Positions 8,099 through 15,203 of a stretch of DNA of 64,000 bases are shown here, one piece after another. Origin of the DNA: Teredinibacter turnerae T7901 (GTDB lineage: Bacteria; Pseudomonadota; Gammaproteobacteria; Pseudomonadales; Cellvibrionaceae); NCBI RefSeq assembly GCF_000023025.1, contig NC_012997.1, positions 914,764-978,763 of the forward strand. Reading direction: 5' to 3'. How positions within the stretch are numbered: position 1 is the stretch's first letter; each line of letters starts with the position of its first letter. A model generated the notes under the pieces. That model searched no databases. It was not told the DNA's origin and saw only the letters and a list, made by a program, of their open reading frames with translations. The position numbers and the translations under genes were made by a program.

Positions 8099-9090
8099 AC
8101 GACTCCATGTTGCAGTTGATTTCTTTACTTGACGATGGCGAAATTCATTCCGGCGCTGAGTTGGGCGAAGCCCTGGGGATTAGCCGCGCTGCAGTGTGGA
8201 AACAACTGCAGCAACTACAGGAGATGGGCGTGCAAGTCGATTCAGTGAAATCGAAGGGCTATCGTATCCCCGGTGGTCTTCATCTTCTCAGTGAGCGGGA
8301 TATTCGCCGGGGGCTTTCGCCAGAGGTAGCCGGATTGTTGGCGGGAATAGATATTTTTCCGTCTTTGCCGTCCACCAATGGGCATCTTTTGGCGGCGATA
8401 AGTCAGAAGGGCGGTGAGCGGGGGCGCGCTTGTTTGGCTGAGCAGCAAACAGCGGGGCGCGGCAGACGTGGACGCACCTGGCATAGCCCTTTTGCGAAGA
8501 ATATTTATTTCTCGCTGGTCTGGCGTTTTGATCAGGGAATAGCTGCGATGGAAGGGCTCAGTCTCGCAACGGGCGTGTGTATCTGTCAGGCGTTGGAGTC
8601 GCTTGGTATCGAAGGCGTCAAACTGAAATGGCCGAATGATTTGTTGTTCCAGGGCGCGAAGCTTGGCGGCGTGTTGTTGGAAATTGCGGGTGACGTCAGT
8701 GGTGAGTGTTATGTGGTCTTAGGTATCGGGCTGAATGTCGATATGTCCACCGTAGCGACAGAGGATATCGATCAGGCGTTCACAGATCTGTCATCTATCG
8801 CAGGCGGCGCTCAACCTAATCGCAATCGCGTTGTCGGCGCTCTGCTTGAACGTTTGTTGCCAATGCTTGCCAAATATCACGAAACGGGCTTTGCAGCGTA
8901 CCGGTCTGTCTGGGAGGAATACAACGCTCACTACGACCAGTGGGTAGCGCTGGTGTCTGCTCAGAATCGCGTTGAGGGCAGAGTGCTGGGCGTCACTGAT
9001 ACGGGGGCTCTGCGCCTGGCGTGCGACACTGGTGAGCGAACATTTGTTGGTGGGGAAGTTAGCTTGAGGTCTGCTGTCGAGGCTGAGTGA
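8095..9090 (+). CDS. birA: Biotin-[acetyl-CoA-carboxylase] ligase / biotin operon repressor
   Basis: BirA (331 aa) makes biotinyl-AMP and transfers biotin to the carboxylase carrier protein; the dimer represses biotin genes. The N-terminal winged-helix domain (about 5-60, ISRAAVWKQLQQLQ) shows that this is the bifunctional type. Catalytic motifs are GRGRRGR at 121-127, KWPND at 178-182 and KLGGVLLE at 189-196. A C-terminal SH3-like domain ends the protein. It overlaps the alr stop codon by 4 bases and is followed by coaX, the order seen in pseudomonads and relatives. Confidence 0.95.
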   Translation: MNDSMLQLISLLDDGEIHSGAELGEALGISRAAVWKQLQQLQEMGVQVDSVKSKGYRIPGGLHLLSERDIRRGLSPEVAGLLAGIDIFPSLPSTNGHLLAAISQKGGERGRACLAEQQTAGRGRRGRTWHSPFAKNIYFSLVWRFDQGIAAMEGLSLATGVCICQALESLGIEGVKLKWPNDLLFQGAKLGGVLLEIAGDVSGECYVVLGIGLNVDMSTVATEDIDQAFTDLSSIAGGAQPNRNRVVGALLERLLPMLAKYHETGFAAYRSVWEEYNAHYDQWVALVSAQNRVEGRVLGVTDTGALRLACDTGERTFVGGEVSLRSAVEAE

Positions 9091-9110
9091 TAAATAATGG
9101 AAGCGCTCAA

Positions 9111-9860
9111 ATGAAGCTATTGGTGGATGCTGGCAACAGTCGAATTAAATGGTGGGTGCCCGAGTGTCAGGCGCATGGCGTAGTCGACCGGCTCGCGCTG
9201 GACGACCTCGCCGGCGAAATCGCGGCGGTTATCGATATCTCGAAGCTCAGTTCTGTGCGTGTGTCTTGTGTTGCAGGAAAATCCATCGAGACACAATTGC
9301 GCGGCGAGCTGGGCTTCGCGCGCGATCTTGATGTTAAATTTGCTCGCGTGAGCTCTCCCTTGCCAATACTTACAGTGGCTTACCGTGAAATTCATCGACT
9401 CGGTGTGGATCGGTGGCTGGCGATGTTGGCCGTGCGGGAAAAATTTCCCGACCGGTTTTGTGCGGTCCTGGATGCGGGGAGTGCGGTGACCGTGGACTTT
9501 GTTACCGAGGCCGGTGTCCACGAAGGGGGCATGATTGTGCCGGGTGTGCAAACCATGGCGCGTGCACTCTGGTCGAATACCAGCGATGTTGCGGTGGAGA
9601 GGTTGGAATTGGTTCCTCGCTGGTGCCCTGGCGTAGATACCTATGATTGCGTTAGGCAGGGTGTGAGTGCGCTCTATACAGGTTTGGTTAACGAAGTTCA
9701 CAGTTATATCGATGGGTCGGCAGAGCGGCACCTGTCGCCTGCTATAGTTGTAACCGGTGGCGACCGGCACTGGTTTACACAGGCATTCAGTTCGCCAGTT
9801 GTGGTTGATCCGCACTTGGTGCTGAAGGGCTTGCTGGTGTTGGACGAATTGGAAAAATAA
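9111..9860 (+). CDS. coaX: Type III pantothenate kinase
   Basis: CoaX (249 aa) phosphorylates pantothenate, the first step of coenzyme A synthesis, and unlike CoaA is not feedback-inhibited by CoA. ASKHA-fold motifs are visible: DAGNSRIKW at 6-14 (phosphate-binding loop), GVDRW at 98-102, DAGSAVTVDF at 121-130 and GGMIVPG at 139-145. The ATG at 9111, 20 bases after the birA stop, begins directly at the conserved start; a GTG at 9087 would add eight residues and overlap birA. It lies in the alr-birA-coaX-SPOR gene run. Confidence 0.92.
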   Translation: MKLLVDAGNSRIKWWVPECQAHGVVDRLALDDLAGEIAAVIDISKLSSVRVSCVAGKSIETQLRGELGFARDLDVKFARVSSPLPILTVAYREIHRLGVDRWLAMLAVREKFPDRFCAVLDAGSAVTVDFVTEAGVHEGGMIVPGVQTMARALWSNTSDVAVERLELVPRWCPGVDTYDCVRQGVSALYTGLVNEVHSYIDGSAERHLSPAIVVTGGDRHWFTQAFSSPVVVDPHLVLKGLLVLDELEK

Positions 9861-9894
9861 AAACGAAAATTCTCGTTTCGGGGGCCCTTGGGGG

Positions 9895-10593
9895 ATGCGT
9901 TGGATATTAGTTTCGCTGGTGGCGCTCAATCTGCTGGTATTGGGTTGGGGGTTGTTCACCGAAAGCGACGGTCAGACTACTGTGTCAAAACAGCCTCAAG
10001 GCTTTGCATACGGACACTTGCAGCGGCTCGAGCTGTTGAGTGAGTCCGACTTAACTGCACCTGCGTCCGGCGGGCAGAGCGCTGCAAACGCGGCGCCCGT
10101 GCCGGATGAGCCCGTAAAGCCGCTGTGCGAATTAGTTGGTGCCTTCGCCAACCAGGAGGTGGCAACTACCTTAGTCGAGCGATTGCAAGCGATTGAAGTG
10201 AAAGCGAAAATTAAAGAATTGGCCCTTCCCGCTGGCACCCGTTATCAGGTATATTTGCCGCCCCAATCGACACGGAAGGCTGCTTTACGCCAATTGGCGG
10301 AATTGCAGGCTAAGAAAATCGATAGCTATATTATTCCAAAGGGTGAGCTTGAAAATGGCATATCTTTGGGAATGTTTAGTAAAAAGCCGCTCGCTGATGA
10401 GCATCTGGCTAAGATGCGTACACTTGGGCTGGAGCCCGAAGTAAACATAATCGAGCGTACTTATTGGGAAATCTGGGTCATGCTGGAGCCCGGTGAAAGT
10501 AAAAAAATGAGTGGTTTGGCTTGGAGTCGAGCGCTTGAAGGGTTTGCCGACATCGAAAGACGACAAAATTTTTGTTTAGATGTTGCTTCCTGA
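9895..10593 (+). CDS. Membrane-anchored SPOR-like domain protein
   Basis: The 232-residue protein has one N-terminal membrane segment (about 3-21) with the bulk probably in the periplasm. After a low-complexity linker (50-75), residues 78-185 look like a SPOR domain or tandem SPOR-like repeats (CELVGAFANQEVATTLVERL, then a second beta-alpha unit around ISLGMFSKKPLADEHL). SPOR domains bind peptidoglycan stripped of stem peptides, often at the septum. A SPOR protein at this place, between coaX and the tRNA cluster, is also seen in pseudomonads. The identification rests on pattern and context, since SPOR sequences are poorly conserved. Confidence 0.68.
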   Translation: MRWILVSLVALNLLVLGWGLFTESDGQTTVSKQPQGFAYGHLQRLELLSESDLTAPASGGQSAANAAPVPDEPVKPLCELVGAFANQEVATTLVERLQAIEVKAKIKELALPAGTRYQVYLPPQSTRKAALRQLAELQAKKIDSYIIPKGELENGISLGMFSKKPLADEHLAKMRTLGLEPEVNIIERTYWEIWVMLEPGESKKMSGLAWSRALEGFADIERRQNFCLDVAS

Positions 10594-10620
10594 GACAACT
10601 TTCACTAGAATCCCGCCTCC
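10583..10620 (+). promoter_or_regulatory. Promoter of the tRNA-secE-nusG cluster
   Basis: TTGCTT (10583-10588) and TAGAAT (10606-10611) are separated by 17 bp. The next bases, CCCGCCTCC, form a GC-rich discriminator, the hallmark of stringently controlled stable-RNA promoters. The -35 overlaps the last codons of the SPOR gene, and the first tRNA begins 55 bases after the -10. Confidence 0.7.
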
Positions 10621-10666
10621 ACATTAAGGGACGCCCTTAAAAAGCATTCTTTAGTGTGATCGGTGA

Positions 10667-10742
10667 GCTGGTGTAGCTCAGTTGGTAGAGCAGCTGACTT
10701 GTAATCAGCCGGTCGGGGGTTCAACTCCTCTCACCAGCTCCA
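10667..10742 (+). tRNA. tRNA-Thr (anticodon TGT)
   Basis: A 76-nt cloverleaf with acceptor GCTGGTG / CACCAGC, D-arm AGCTCAGTTGGTAGAGC, anticodon loop CTTGTAA (TGT) and T-arm GGGGGTTCAACTCCTC. The CCA end is encoded. It is first of five tRNA genes upstream of secE, matching the position of thrU in E. coli. Confidence 0.95.
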
Positions 10743-10754
10743 TTTTAGTTTTCC

Positions 10755-10838
10755 GCAGGGGTTCCCGAGTGGCCAAAGGGATCAGACTGTAAATCTGACG
10801 CGCAAGCTTCGGTGGTTCGAATCCACCCCCCTGCACCA
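10755..10838 (+). tRNA. tRNA-Tyr (anticodon GTA)
   Basis: An 84-nt class II tRNA with a long variable arm. The acceptor is GCAGGGG / CCCCTGC, the anticodon loop is CTGTAAA (GTA) and CCA is encoded. It begins 12 bases after the first tRNA-Thr, so both are surely on one transcript. Confidence 0.95.
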
Positions 10839-11111
10839 TTATTGATTAGCGGAAACAATTCGAAAATGAAGTGGTCTGTGTTAAGGCGACTGGGTTATTG
10901 AAATTGTTTTCGCTGGTAAGCGGATATTAAAAGTCCGTTTGCGAGTACCAAGCAATGCTGGCATCTCATTTAGTTGTAGGTGCCGGTTGTCGCAGAGCTT
11001 CTGAGTTATGCGTTGTTGGTATTGGCGGCCAGCGCTGCGTTGGTTCGCAAGCCGTATTCGAGGTTTTCAGCACGCTATGATGTAAGTGTGTTTGTTAGCT
11101 TAGGCGCATTT
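10839..11111 (+). other. Spacer of 273 bases between tRNA-Tyr and tRNA-Gly
   Basis: No gene, tRNA or strong hairpin with a T-run is evident here. The spacer is much longer than the other spacers in the cluster (12, 59 and 76 bases). Its function, if any, is unknown; it would be removed during tRNA processing. Confidence 0.5.
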
Positions 11112-11185
<74 letters not shown>

Positions 11186-11244
11186 AGTTGTCTTGTCATT
11201 AATCTGGTTTTCCAGTTTGTATGGTGGCAAGAGGAGTTTAAAAA

Positions 11245-11320
11245 GCTCATGTAGCTCAGATGGTAGAGCACACCCTTGGTAAGGGTGAGGTCACCGGTTC
11301 AATTCCGGTCATGAGCTCCA
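11245..11320 (+). tRNA. tRNA-Thr (anticodon GGT)
   Basis: A 76-nt cloverleaf with acceptor GCTCATG / CATGAGC, anticodon loop TTGGTAA (GGT), T-arm ACCGGTTCAATTCCGGT and encoded CCA. It corresponds to thrT, which in E. coli and pseudomonads is followed by a tuf gene; here none follows. Confidence 0.95.
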
Positions 11321-11354
11321 CTTTATGTGGTCGGGCTCGGTCCCGTGCGCAAGA

Positions 11355-11379
11355 GGTTGGCCCTGCGGTCAGCCTTTTT
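11355..11379 (+). terminator. Terminator-like hairpin between tRNA-Thr and tRNA-Trp
   Basis: GGTTGGCC (11355-11362), loop CTGC and GGTCAGCC (11367-11374) form an 8-bp stem with G-U pairs, followed by five T. It stands where a tuf gene and its terminator would be in related genomes. It may terminate part of the tRNA transcripts or be a relic. Confidence 0.6.
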
Positions 11380-11396
11380 GTATATGTGAAAGTTAT

Positions 11397-11472
11397 AGGC
11401 CAGTAGTTCAATTGGTAGAGCGTCGGTCTCCAAAACCGAAAGTTGGGGGTTCGAGTCCCTCCTGGCCTGCCA
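11397..11472 (+). tRNA. tRNA-Trp (anticodon CCA)
   Basis: A 76-nt cloverleaf with acceptor AGGCCAG / CTGGCCT, anticodon loop CTCCAAA (CCA), T-arm GGGGGTTCGAGTCCCTC and encoded CCA end. It lies just upstream of secE, as in pseudomonads, whereas in E. coli trpT is elsewhere. Confidence 0.95.
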
Positions 11473-11515
11473 TTATAGGGCGCTAGACCCTCGATAGCAG
11501 AGAAAGCTAATAGCT

Positions 11516-11887
11516 ATGAGCACAAAAGTCGAAGAAGCACAGTTTTCGCTAGATTGGTTGAAGTGGTTGGTGGTTATAGCCATCGTTTTGGGTGGTGCGG
11601 TCGCTAACTCTTTTTATGCTGGTGATCTTGCTCTCTATTTACGGGCTTTGGTGTTGATAGTCCTGGGTGGTGTTGCTGCTTTTATTGCAGTCAACACAGC
11701 TAAAGGTAATGCTTTCTGGAATTTGCTCAAGGCGGCGCAGGTTGAAGTTCGTAAAGTAGTGTGGCCCTCCCGCCAGGAAACTACCCAAACCACGCTGATT
11801 GTTGCAGTTGTCGTTGTTGTCACTGCGCTAATTTTGTGGGGCCTGGACACCGGCTTAGGATACCTGGCTTCTCTTATCATTGGATAA
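11516..11887 (+). CDS. secE: Preprotein translocase subunit SecE
   Basis: SecE (123 aa, close to E. coli's 127) clamps SecY in the inner-membrane SecYEG channel. Three membrane segments are visible (about 14-34, 40-60 and 94-118). The conserved amphipathic piece AAQVEVRKVVWPSRQETTQTT sits before the last segment. It starts 43 bases after tRNA-Trp and is followed 12 bases later by nusG, the universal secE-nusG pair. Confidence 0.95.
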   Translation: MSTKVEEAQFSLDWLKWLVVIAIVLGGAVANSFYAGDLALYLRALVLIVLGGVAAFIAVNTAKGNAFWNLLKAAQVEVRKVVWPSRQETTQTTLIVAVVVVVTALILWGLDTGLGYLASLIIG

Positions 11888-11899
11888 AAGGTTTCATTA

Positions 11900-12433
11900 A
11901 TGGCCAAACGCTGGTACGTGGTTCACGCTTATTCGGGCTACGAGAAGAAAGTAGCGACAGCATTAAAAGAGCGTATTGAGCTTTATGGAATGCAAGACAG
12001 CTTTGGTGAGGTGTTGGTGCCTACTGAGGAAGTTGTCGAGATGCGCGGTGGGCAAAAGCGAAAGTCTGAGCGCAAGTTTTTCCCTGGGTATGTGTTGGTG
12101 CAGATGGAGTTGAACGATGATGCGTGGCATCTGGTAAAAGAAACTCCTCGAGTAATGGGATTTATCGGTGGCAAAGCGGATAAGCCTGCGCCTATTACCG
12201 ATAAGGAAGCGGAGCTTATTTTGCAGCGTGTAGACGATTCTGCTGATAAGCCGAAACCCAAAACACTGTTCGAGCCGGGCGAGATGGTGCGTGTTATTGA
12301 CGGCCCATTTAACGACTTTAATGGTGTGGTTGAAGAAGTTAACTACGAAAAGAGTCGCCTCCAGGTGGCGGTTCTTATTTTCGGTCGATCTACGCCGGTT
12401 GAGCTGGAGTTTGGCCAGGTAGAAAAAACCTGA
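11900..12433 (+). CDS. nusG: Transcription termination/antitermination factor NusG
   Basis: NusG (177 aa) binds RNA polymerase, suppresses pausing, assists Rho and couples transcription to translation through S10. The N-terminal NGN domain (about 3-110) contains [17 protein letters not shown] and [10 protein letters not shown]. The C-terminal KOW domain (about 126-177) contains [19 protein letters not shown]. It is of normal length and is the last gene before a terminator-like hairpin. Confidence 0.97.
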   Translation: MAKRWYVVHAYSGYEKKVATALKERIELYGMQDSFGEVLVPTEEVVEMRGGQKRKSERKFFPGYVLVQMELNDDAWHLVKETPRVMGFIGGKADKPAPITDKEAELILQRVDDSADKPKPKTLFEPGEMVRVIDGPFNDFNGVVEEVNYEKSRLQVAVLIFGRSTPVELEFGQVEKT

Positions 12434-12475
12434 TAATTGAGAAATCGGTTATTTGTAAAAATTATCGTTTTCGAT

Positions 12476-12506
12476 GCTCTCTCTCGTTATGCGAGTGAGG
12501 GCTTTT
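12476..12506 (+). terminator. Probable terminator after nusG
   Basis: GCTCTCTCTCG (12476-12486) and CGAGTGAGGGC (12492-12502) pair in 10 of 11 positions with loop TTATG, followed by TTTT. It separates secE-nusG from the rplKA unit. The short T-run suggests incomplete termination. Confidence 0.65.
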
Positions 12507-12614
12507 CGCGTCTTGCTGAAAGGCTAATTGCCTGAGGCGAGATAGGGGAGCCAATGACAGACAGTATGCCACTGTTTCGAGGCGTTAACACCCATATTTG
12601 GGAGTAAACAAAGT

Positions 12615-13046
12615 ATGGCAAAGAAAATTGAAGCTTATATTAAGCTGCAAGTAAAGGCCGGTCAGGCCAACCCTAGTCCACCCGTTGGTCCAGCTCTGGG
12701 TCAACATGGTGTCAACATCATGGAATTCTGTAAAGCGTTTAATGCGCAGACCCAGGGTATTGAGCCTGGCTCTCCAGTTCCAGTTGTTATTTCCGTTTAC
12801 AGTGATCGCAGCTTCACGTTTGCGATGAAAACTCCTCCAGCGTCTTTCTTGCTGAAGCGCGCTGCGGGTATCAAAAGCGGAAGTGGTCGTCCTAACACTG
12901 AAAAAGTTGGCAAGGTTAACCGTGCTCAACTGGAAGAAATTGCGACTACCAAGATGCCAGATCTCACAGCTGCCGATATGGACGCAGCGGTTCGCACTAT
13001 CGCAGGTTCTGCGCGTGCGATGGGTCTTGATGTGGAGGGCGTGTAA
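12615..13046 (+). CDS. rplK: 50S ribosomal protein L11
   Basis: L11 (143 aa) binds 23S rRNA in the GTPase-associated centre with L10/L12 and is needed for RelA activation. The proline-rich N-terminal switch region ([20 protein letters not shown], about 21-40) and the C-terminal RNA-binding half ([10 protein letters not shown]) are intact. The start is preceded by GGGAG. rplA begins on the next base after the stop, so the two are translationally linked. Confidence 0.97.
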   Translation: MAKKIEAYIKLQVKAGQANPSPPVGPALGQHGVNIMEFCKAFNAQTQGIEPGSPVPVVISVYSDRSFTFAMKTPPASFLLKRAAGIKSGSGRPNTEKVGKVNRAQLEEIATTKMPDLTAADMDAAVRTIAGSARAMGLDVEGV

Positions 13047-13742
13047 GTGGCCAAACTGACCAAACGACAAAAAGCAATTAACGAAAAAGTCGATTTCAAC
13101 AAAGCCTACGGCATTGATGAAGCGGTTGCCCTGTTGAAAGAACTGTCTACTGTAAAGTTTCCTGAAACTGTAGACGCCGCAATCAACCTGGGTATCGATC
13201 CTCGTAAATCTGATCAGGCCGTACGCGGTGCAACCAGTTTGCCGCACGGTACTGGTAAAGATGTACGTGTCGCTGTGTTCACTCAAGGCGCTGCTGCAGA
13301 CGCAGCGAAAGAAGCCGGAGCTGAATTTGTTGGCATGGAAGATCTTGCCGATCAAATTAAGGGCGGCATGATGGATTTCGACGTGGTAATCGCTGATCCA
13401 GCGGCTATGCGTGTTGTTGGTGCCCTGGGCCAGATCCTCGGTCCTCGCGGTCTGATGCCAAACCCGAAAACCGGCACAGTAACACCTGATGTTGCTGGTG
13501 CGGTTAAAAATGCCAAAGCCGGTCAGGTGCGTTTCCGCGCTGACAAAGGTGGCGTGATTCACGGCGGTATCGGTAAGGTTTCCTTCGAGCTTAACGCGAT
13601 TAAGGAAAACCTCGAAGCGCTGGTTTCCGACTTGAAAAAAGCCAAGCCCGCGGCGGCCAAAGGTGTGTATCTGAAGAAGATTTCTCTCAGCACCACCATG
13701 GGCCCCGGCTTGACTATCGATCAATCCAGCCTGGAAATTTAA
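13047..13742 (+). CDS. rplA: 50S ribosomal protein L1
   Basis: L1 (231 aa) forms the mobile L1 stalk at the E site and in E. coli represses its own rplKA mRNA. It uses a GTG start directly after the rplK stop (TAAGTG). Family signatures such as [15 protein letters not shown] (about 132-146) are present. The tight rplK-rplA junction is the usual arrangement for feedback translational control. Confidence 0.97.
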   Translation: MAKLTKRQKAINEKVDFNKAYGIDEAVALLKELSTVKFPETVDAAINLGIDPRKSDQAVRGATSLPHGTGKDVRVAVFTQGAAADAAKEAGAEFVGMEDLADQIKGGMMDFDVVIADPAAMRVVGALGQILGPRGLMPNPKTGTVTPDVAGAVKNAKAGQVRFRADKGGVIHGGIGKVSFELNAIKENLEALVSDLKKAKPAAAKGVYLKKISLSTTMGPGLTIDQSSLEI

Positions 13743-13759
13743 GGCGCGATTGGTAACCG

Positions 13760-13920
13760 AACTTTGGGGTCTGGTCGCGCGCAAGTTGGCGCGATCAGGC
13801 CGTCAAAGACCGTAGGTGTGGACTACTATTGATGCGTTAAGTTTTTTCTTTGCTTGCGCACATGGCAGTTTGCTTAATGGGCCTTCCGGGGCTGCCTACG
13901 CAGACGGTGTGACCCAATTC
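13760..13920 (+). promoter_or_regulatory. L10 leader (autoregulatory mRNA element upstream of rplJ)
   Basis: The rplA-rplJ gap carries a structured leader. There is a hairpin around 13771-13796 (GGTCGCGC / GCGCGATC) and long-range pairing of ACCGTAGG (13809-13816) with CCTACGCAGACGGT (13895-13908), an interrupted helix of the kind that makes the L10-L12 binding site with its kink-turn in gammaproteobacteria. L10 complex binding here would repress rplJL translation. The exact ends are estimates. Confidence 0.72.
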
Positions 13921-14026
13921 AGATTTTTACGGATTTGAATGTGATCACCGAAACTGGAATGCGTTGTTCGCTTTGTTAACTAAAGTGTCAACGTGTTCTT
14001 AACTTCAGATCCAGGAGATTTAAATA

Positions 14027-14557
14027 GTGGCTATTGGACTCGAAGACAAAAAAGCGATCGTCGCTGACGTTAACGAGACTGCATCTAGCGCGTTATCTCT
14101 GGTGATTGCCGACGCTCGCGGTGTGACCGTCGGAAAAATGGATGCCCTGCGCAAGCTGGCCCGTGAAAACAATGTGCGTCTGCGCGTTGTTCGTAACACA
14201 TTGGCTAAGCGTGCTGTGCAAGGCACCGATTTTGAGTGCGTGAATGAAGCACTTGTTGGCCCAAGCCTGCTGGGTTTTTCTATGGAAGACCCAGGCGCAG
14301 CGGCGCGCATCTTCAAAGATTTTGCGAAAGAGCAAGATAAGTTTGAAGTTAAAGCGCTGTCTGTGGGCGGCAAGTTGCTGCCAGCAAGCCAGATTGATGC
14401 CCTTGCCAAGCTACCTACACGGGAGCAGGCTCTGGGTATGCTGGCGAGCGTAATGATCGCACCTGTCACCAAATTGGTTCGTACTTTCAACGAAGTACCT
14501 TCCAAAGTTACTCGTGCTGTTGCGGCTGTCCGCGACCAGAAGAAAGACGCGGCTTAA
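14027..14557 (+). CDS. rplJ: 50S ribosomal protein L10
   Basis: L10 (176 aa, slightly longer than E. coli's 165) is the base of the L12 stalk. It has the N-terminal rRNA-binding domain (about 1-130) with [19 protein letters not shown], and a C-terminal helix that carries L12 dimers. The start is GTG at 14027 with CAGGAG upstream. It lies after the L10 leader and 63 bases before rplL. Confidence 0.96.
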   Translation: MAIGLEDKKAIVADVNETASSALSLVIADARGVTVGKMDALRKLARENNVRLRVVRNTLAKRAVQGTDFECVNEALVGPSLLGFSMEDPGAAARIFKDFAKEQDKFEVKALSVGGKLLPASQIDALAKLPTREQALGMLASVMIAPVTKLVRTFNEVPSKVTRAVAAVRDQKKDAA

Positions 14558-14620
14558 TCGTCCAAATTTCGGACTGGCTGTATCTATTTGTAAACCTTTT
14601 TTTAATTTGGAGATTGAGTA

Positions 14621-15001
14621 ATGGCTCTTTCTAAAGAAGATATTCTGAACGCAATTGCTGAAATGTCTGTAATGGACGTTGTTGAGCTTGTTGAAGCTAT
14701 GGAAGAAAAATTCGGCGTTTCTGCCGCTGCGGCTGTTGCCGTTGCTGCACCTGCTGCTGGCGACGCTGGCGCTGCAGCTGCTGAAGAGCAAACCGAATTT
14801 GACGTAGTTCTGGCTTCCGCTGGCGAGAAGAAAGTAAACGTGATCAAAGCTGTACGTGCAATCACCGGTCTGGGCCTGAAAGAAGCCAAGGCTATGGTTG
14901 ACGGCGCGCCTAGCACTGTTAAAGAAGCTCTGTCTAAAGACGACGCAGAAGCTGCCAAGAAGGAACTGGAAGAAGCCGGCGCTACTGTTGAGCTTAAGTA
15001 A
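14621..15001 (+). CDS. rplL: 50S ribosomal protein L7/L12
   Basis: L12 (126 aa) forms the multicopy acidic stalk that recruits translation factors. It has an N-terminal dimerisation helix pair (1-35), an Ala-rich hinge (about 36-55) and the globular C-terminal domain with [20 protein letters not shown] (about 70-90), the factor-binding helix. Translation is strong (GGAG 9 bases before ATG), consistent with its higher stoichiometry than L10. Confidence 0.97.
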   Translation: MALSKEDILNAIAEMSVMDVVELVEAMEEKFGVSAAAAVAVAAPAAGDAGAAAAEEQTEFDVVLASAGEKKVNVIKAVRAITGLGLKEAKAMVDGAPSTVKEALSKDDAEAAKKELEEAGATVELK

Positions 15002-15046
15002 GTTGCAGTCTCAAGTCTCTGTGTTCGCATAGAGGCTGAAACGAAC

Positions 15047-15078
15047 AAGGTCAGGGGGTTTTTGCCCTCTGGCCTTTT
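15047..15078 (+). terminator. rplL-rpoB attenuator hairpin
   Basis: A 12-bp stem (15047-15058 with 15065-15076, several G-U pairs, T-rich loop) ends with four T. A weak terminator between rplL and rpoB is a known feature of this operon in gammaproteobacteria and lowers rpoBC expression relative to ribosomal proteins. A smaller hairpin, CTCTGTG-TTCG-CATAGAG (about 15017-15034), lies just before it and may be a processing site. Confidence 0.65.
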
Positions 15079-15203
15079 CCCGTTTGCGATCAACGTAAGA
15101 TCGAAGTGCATCCACCATTAGATGCGCGCCATTCACACGGTAAATATTTAAGGCTCACCCGGCCTTTGCCTAAAGCACTCCGTGAACAAGCTGAGGAACA
15201 CTA

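Noticed and set aside
9117..9959. Minus-strand open frame of 280 codons opposite coaX
   Set aside because: It fully overlaps coaX, which has all expected motifs, and it shows no domain of its own.
12585..13784. Minus-strand open frame of 399 codons opposite rplK-rplA
   Set aside because: It is an antisense shadow of two highly biased ribosomal genes and has no recognisable domain.
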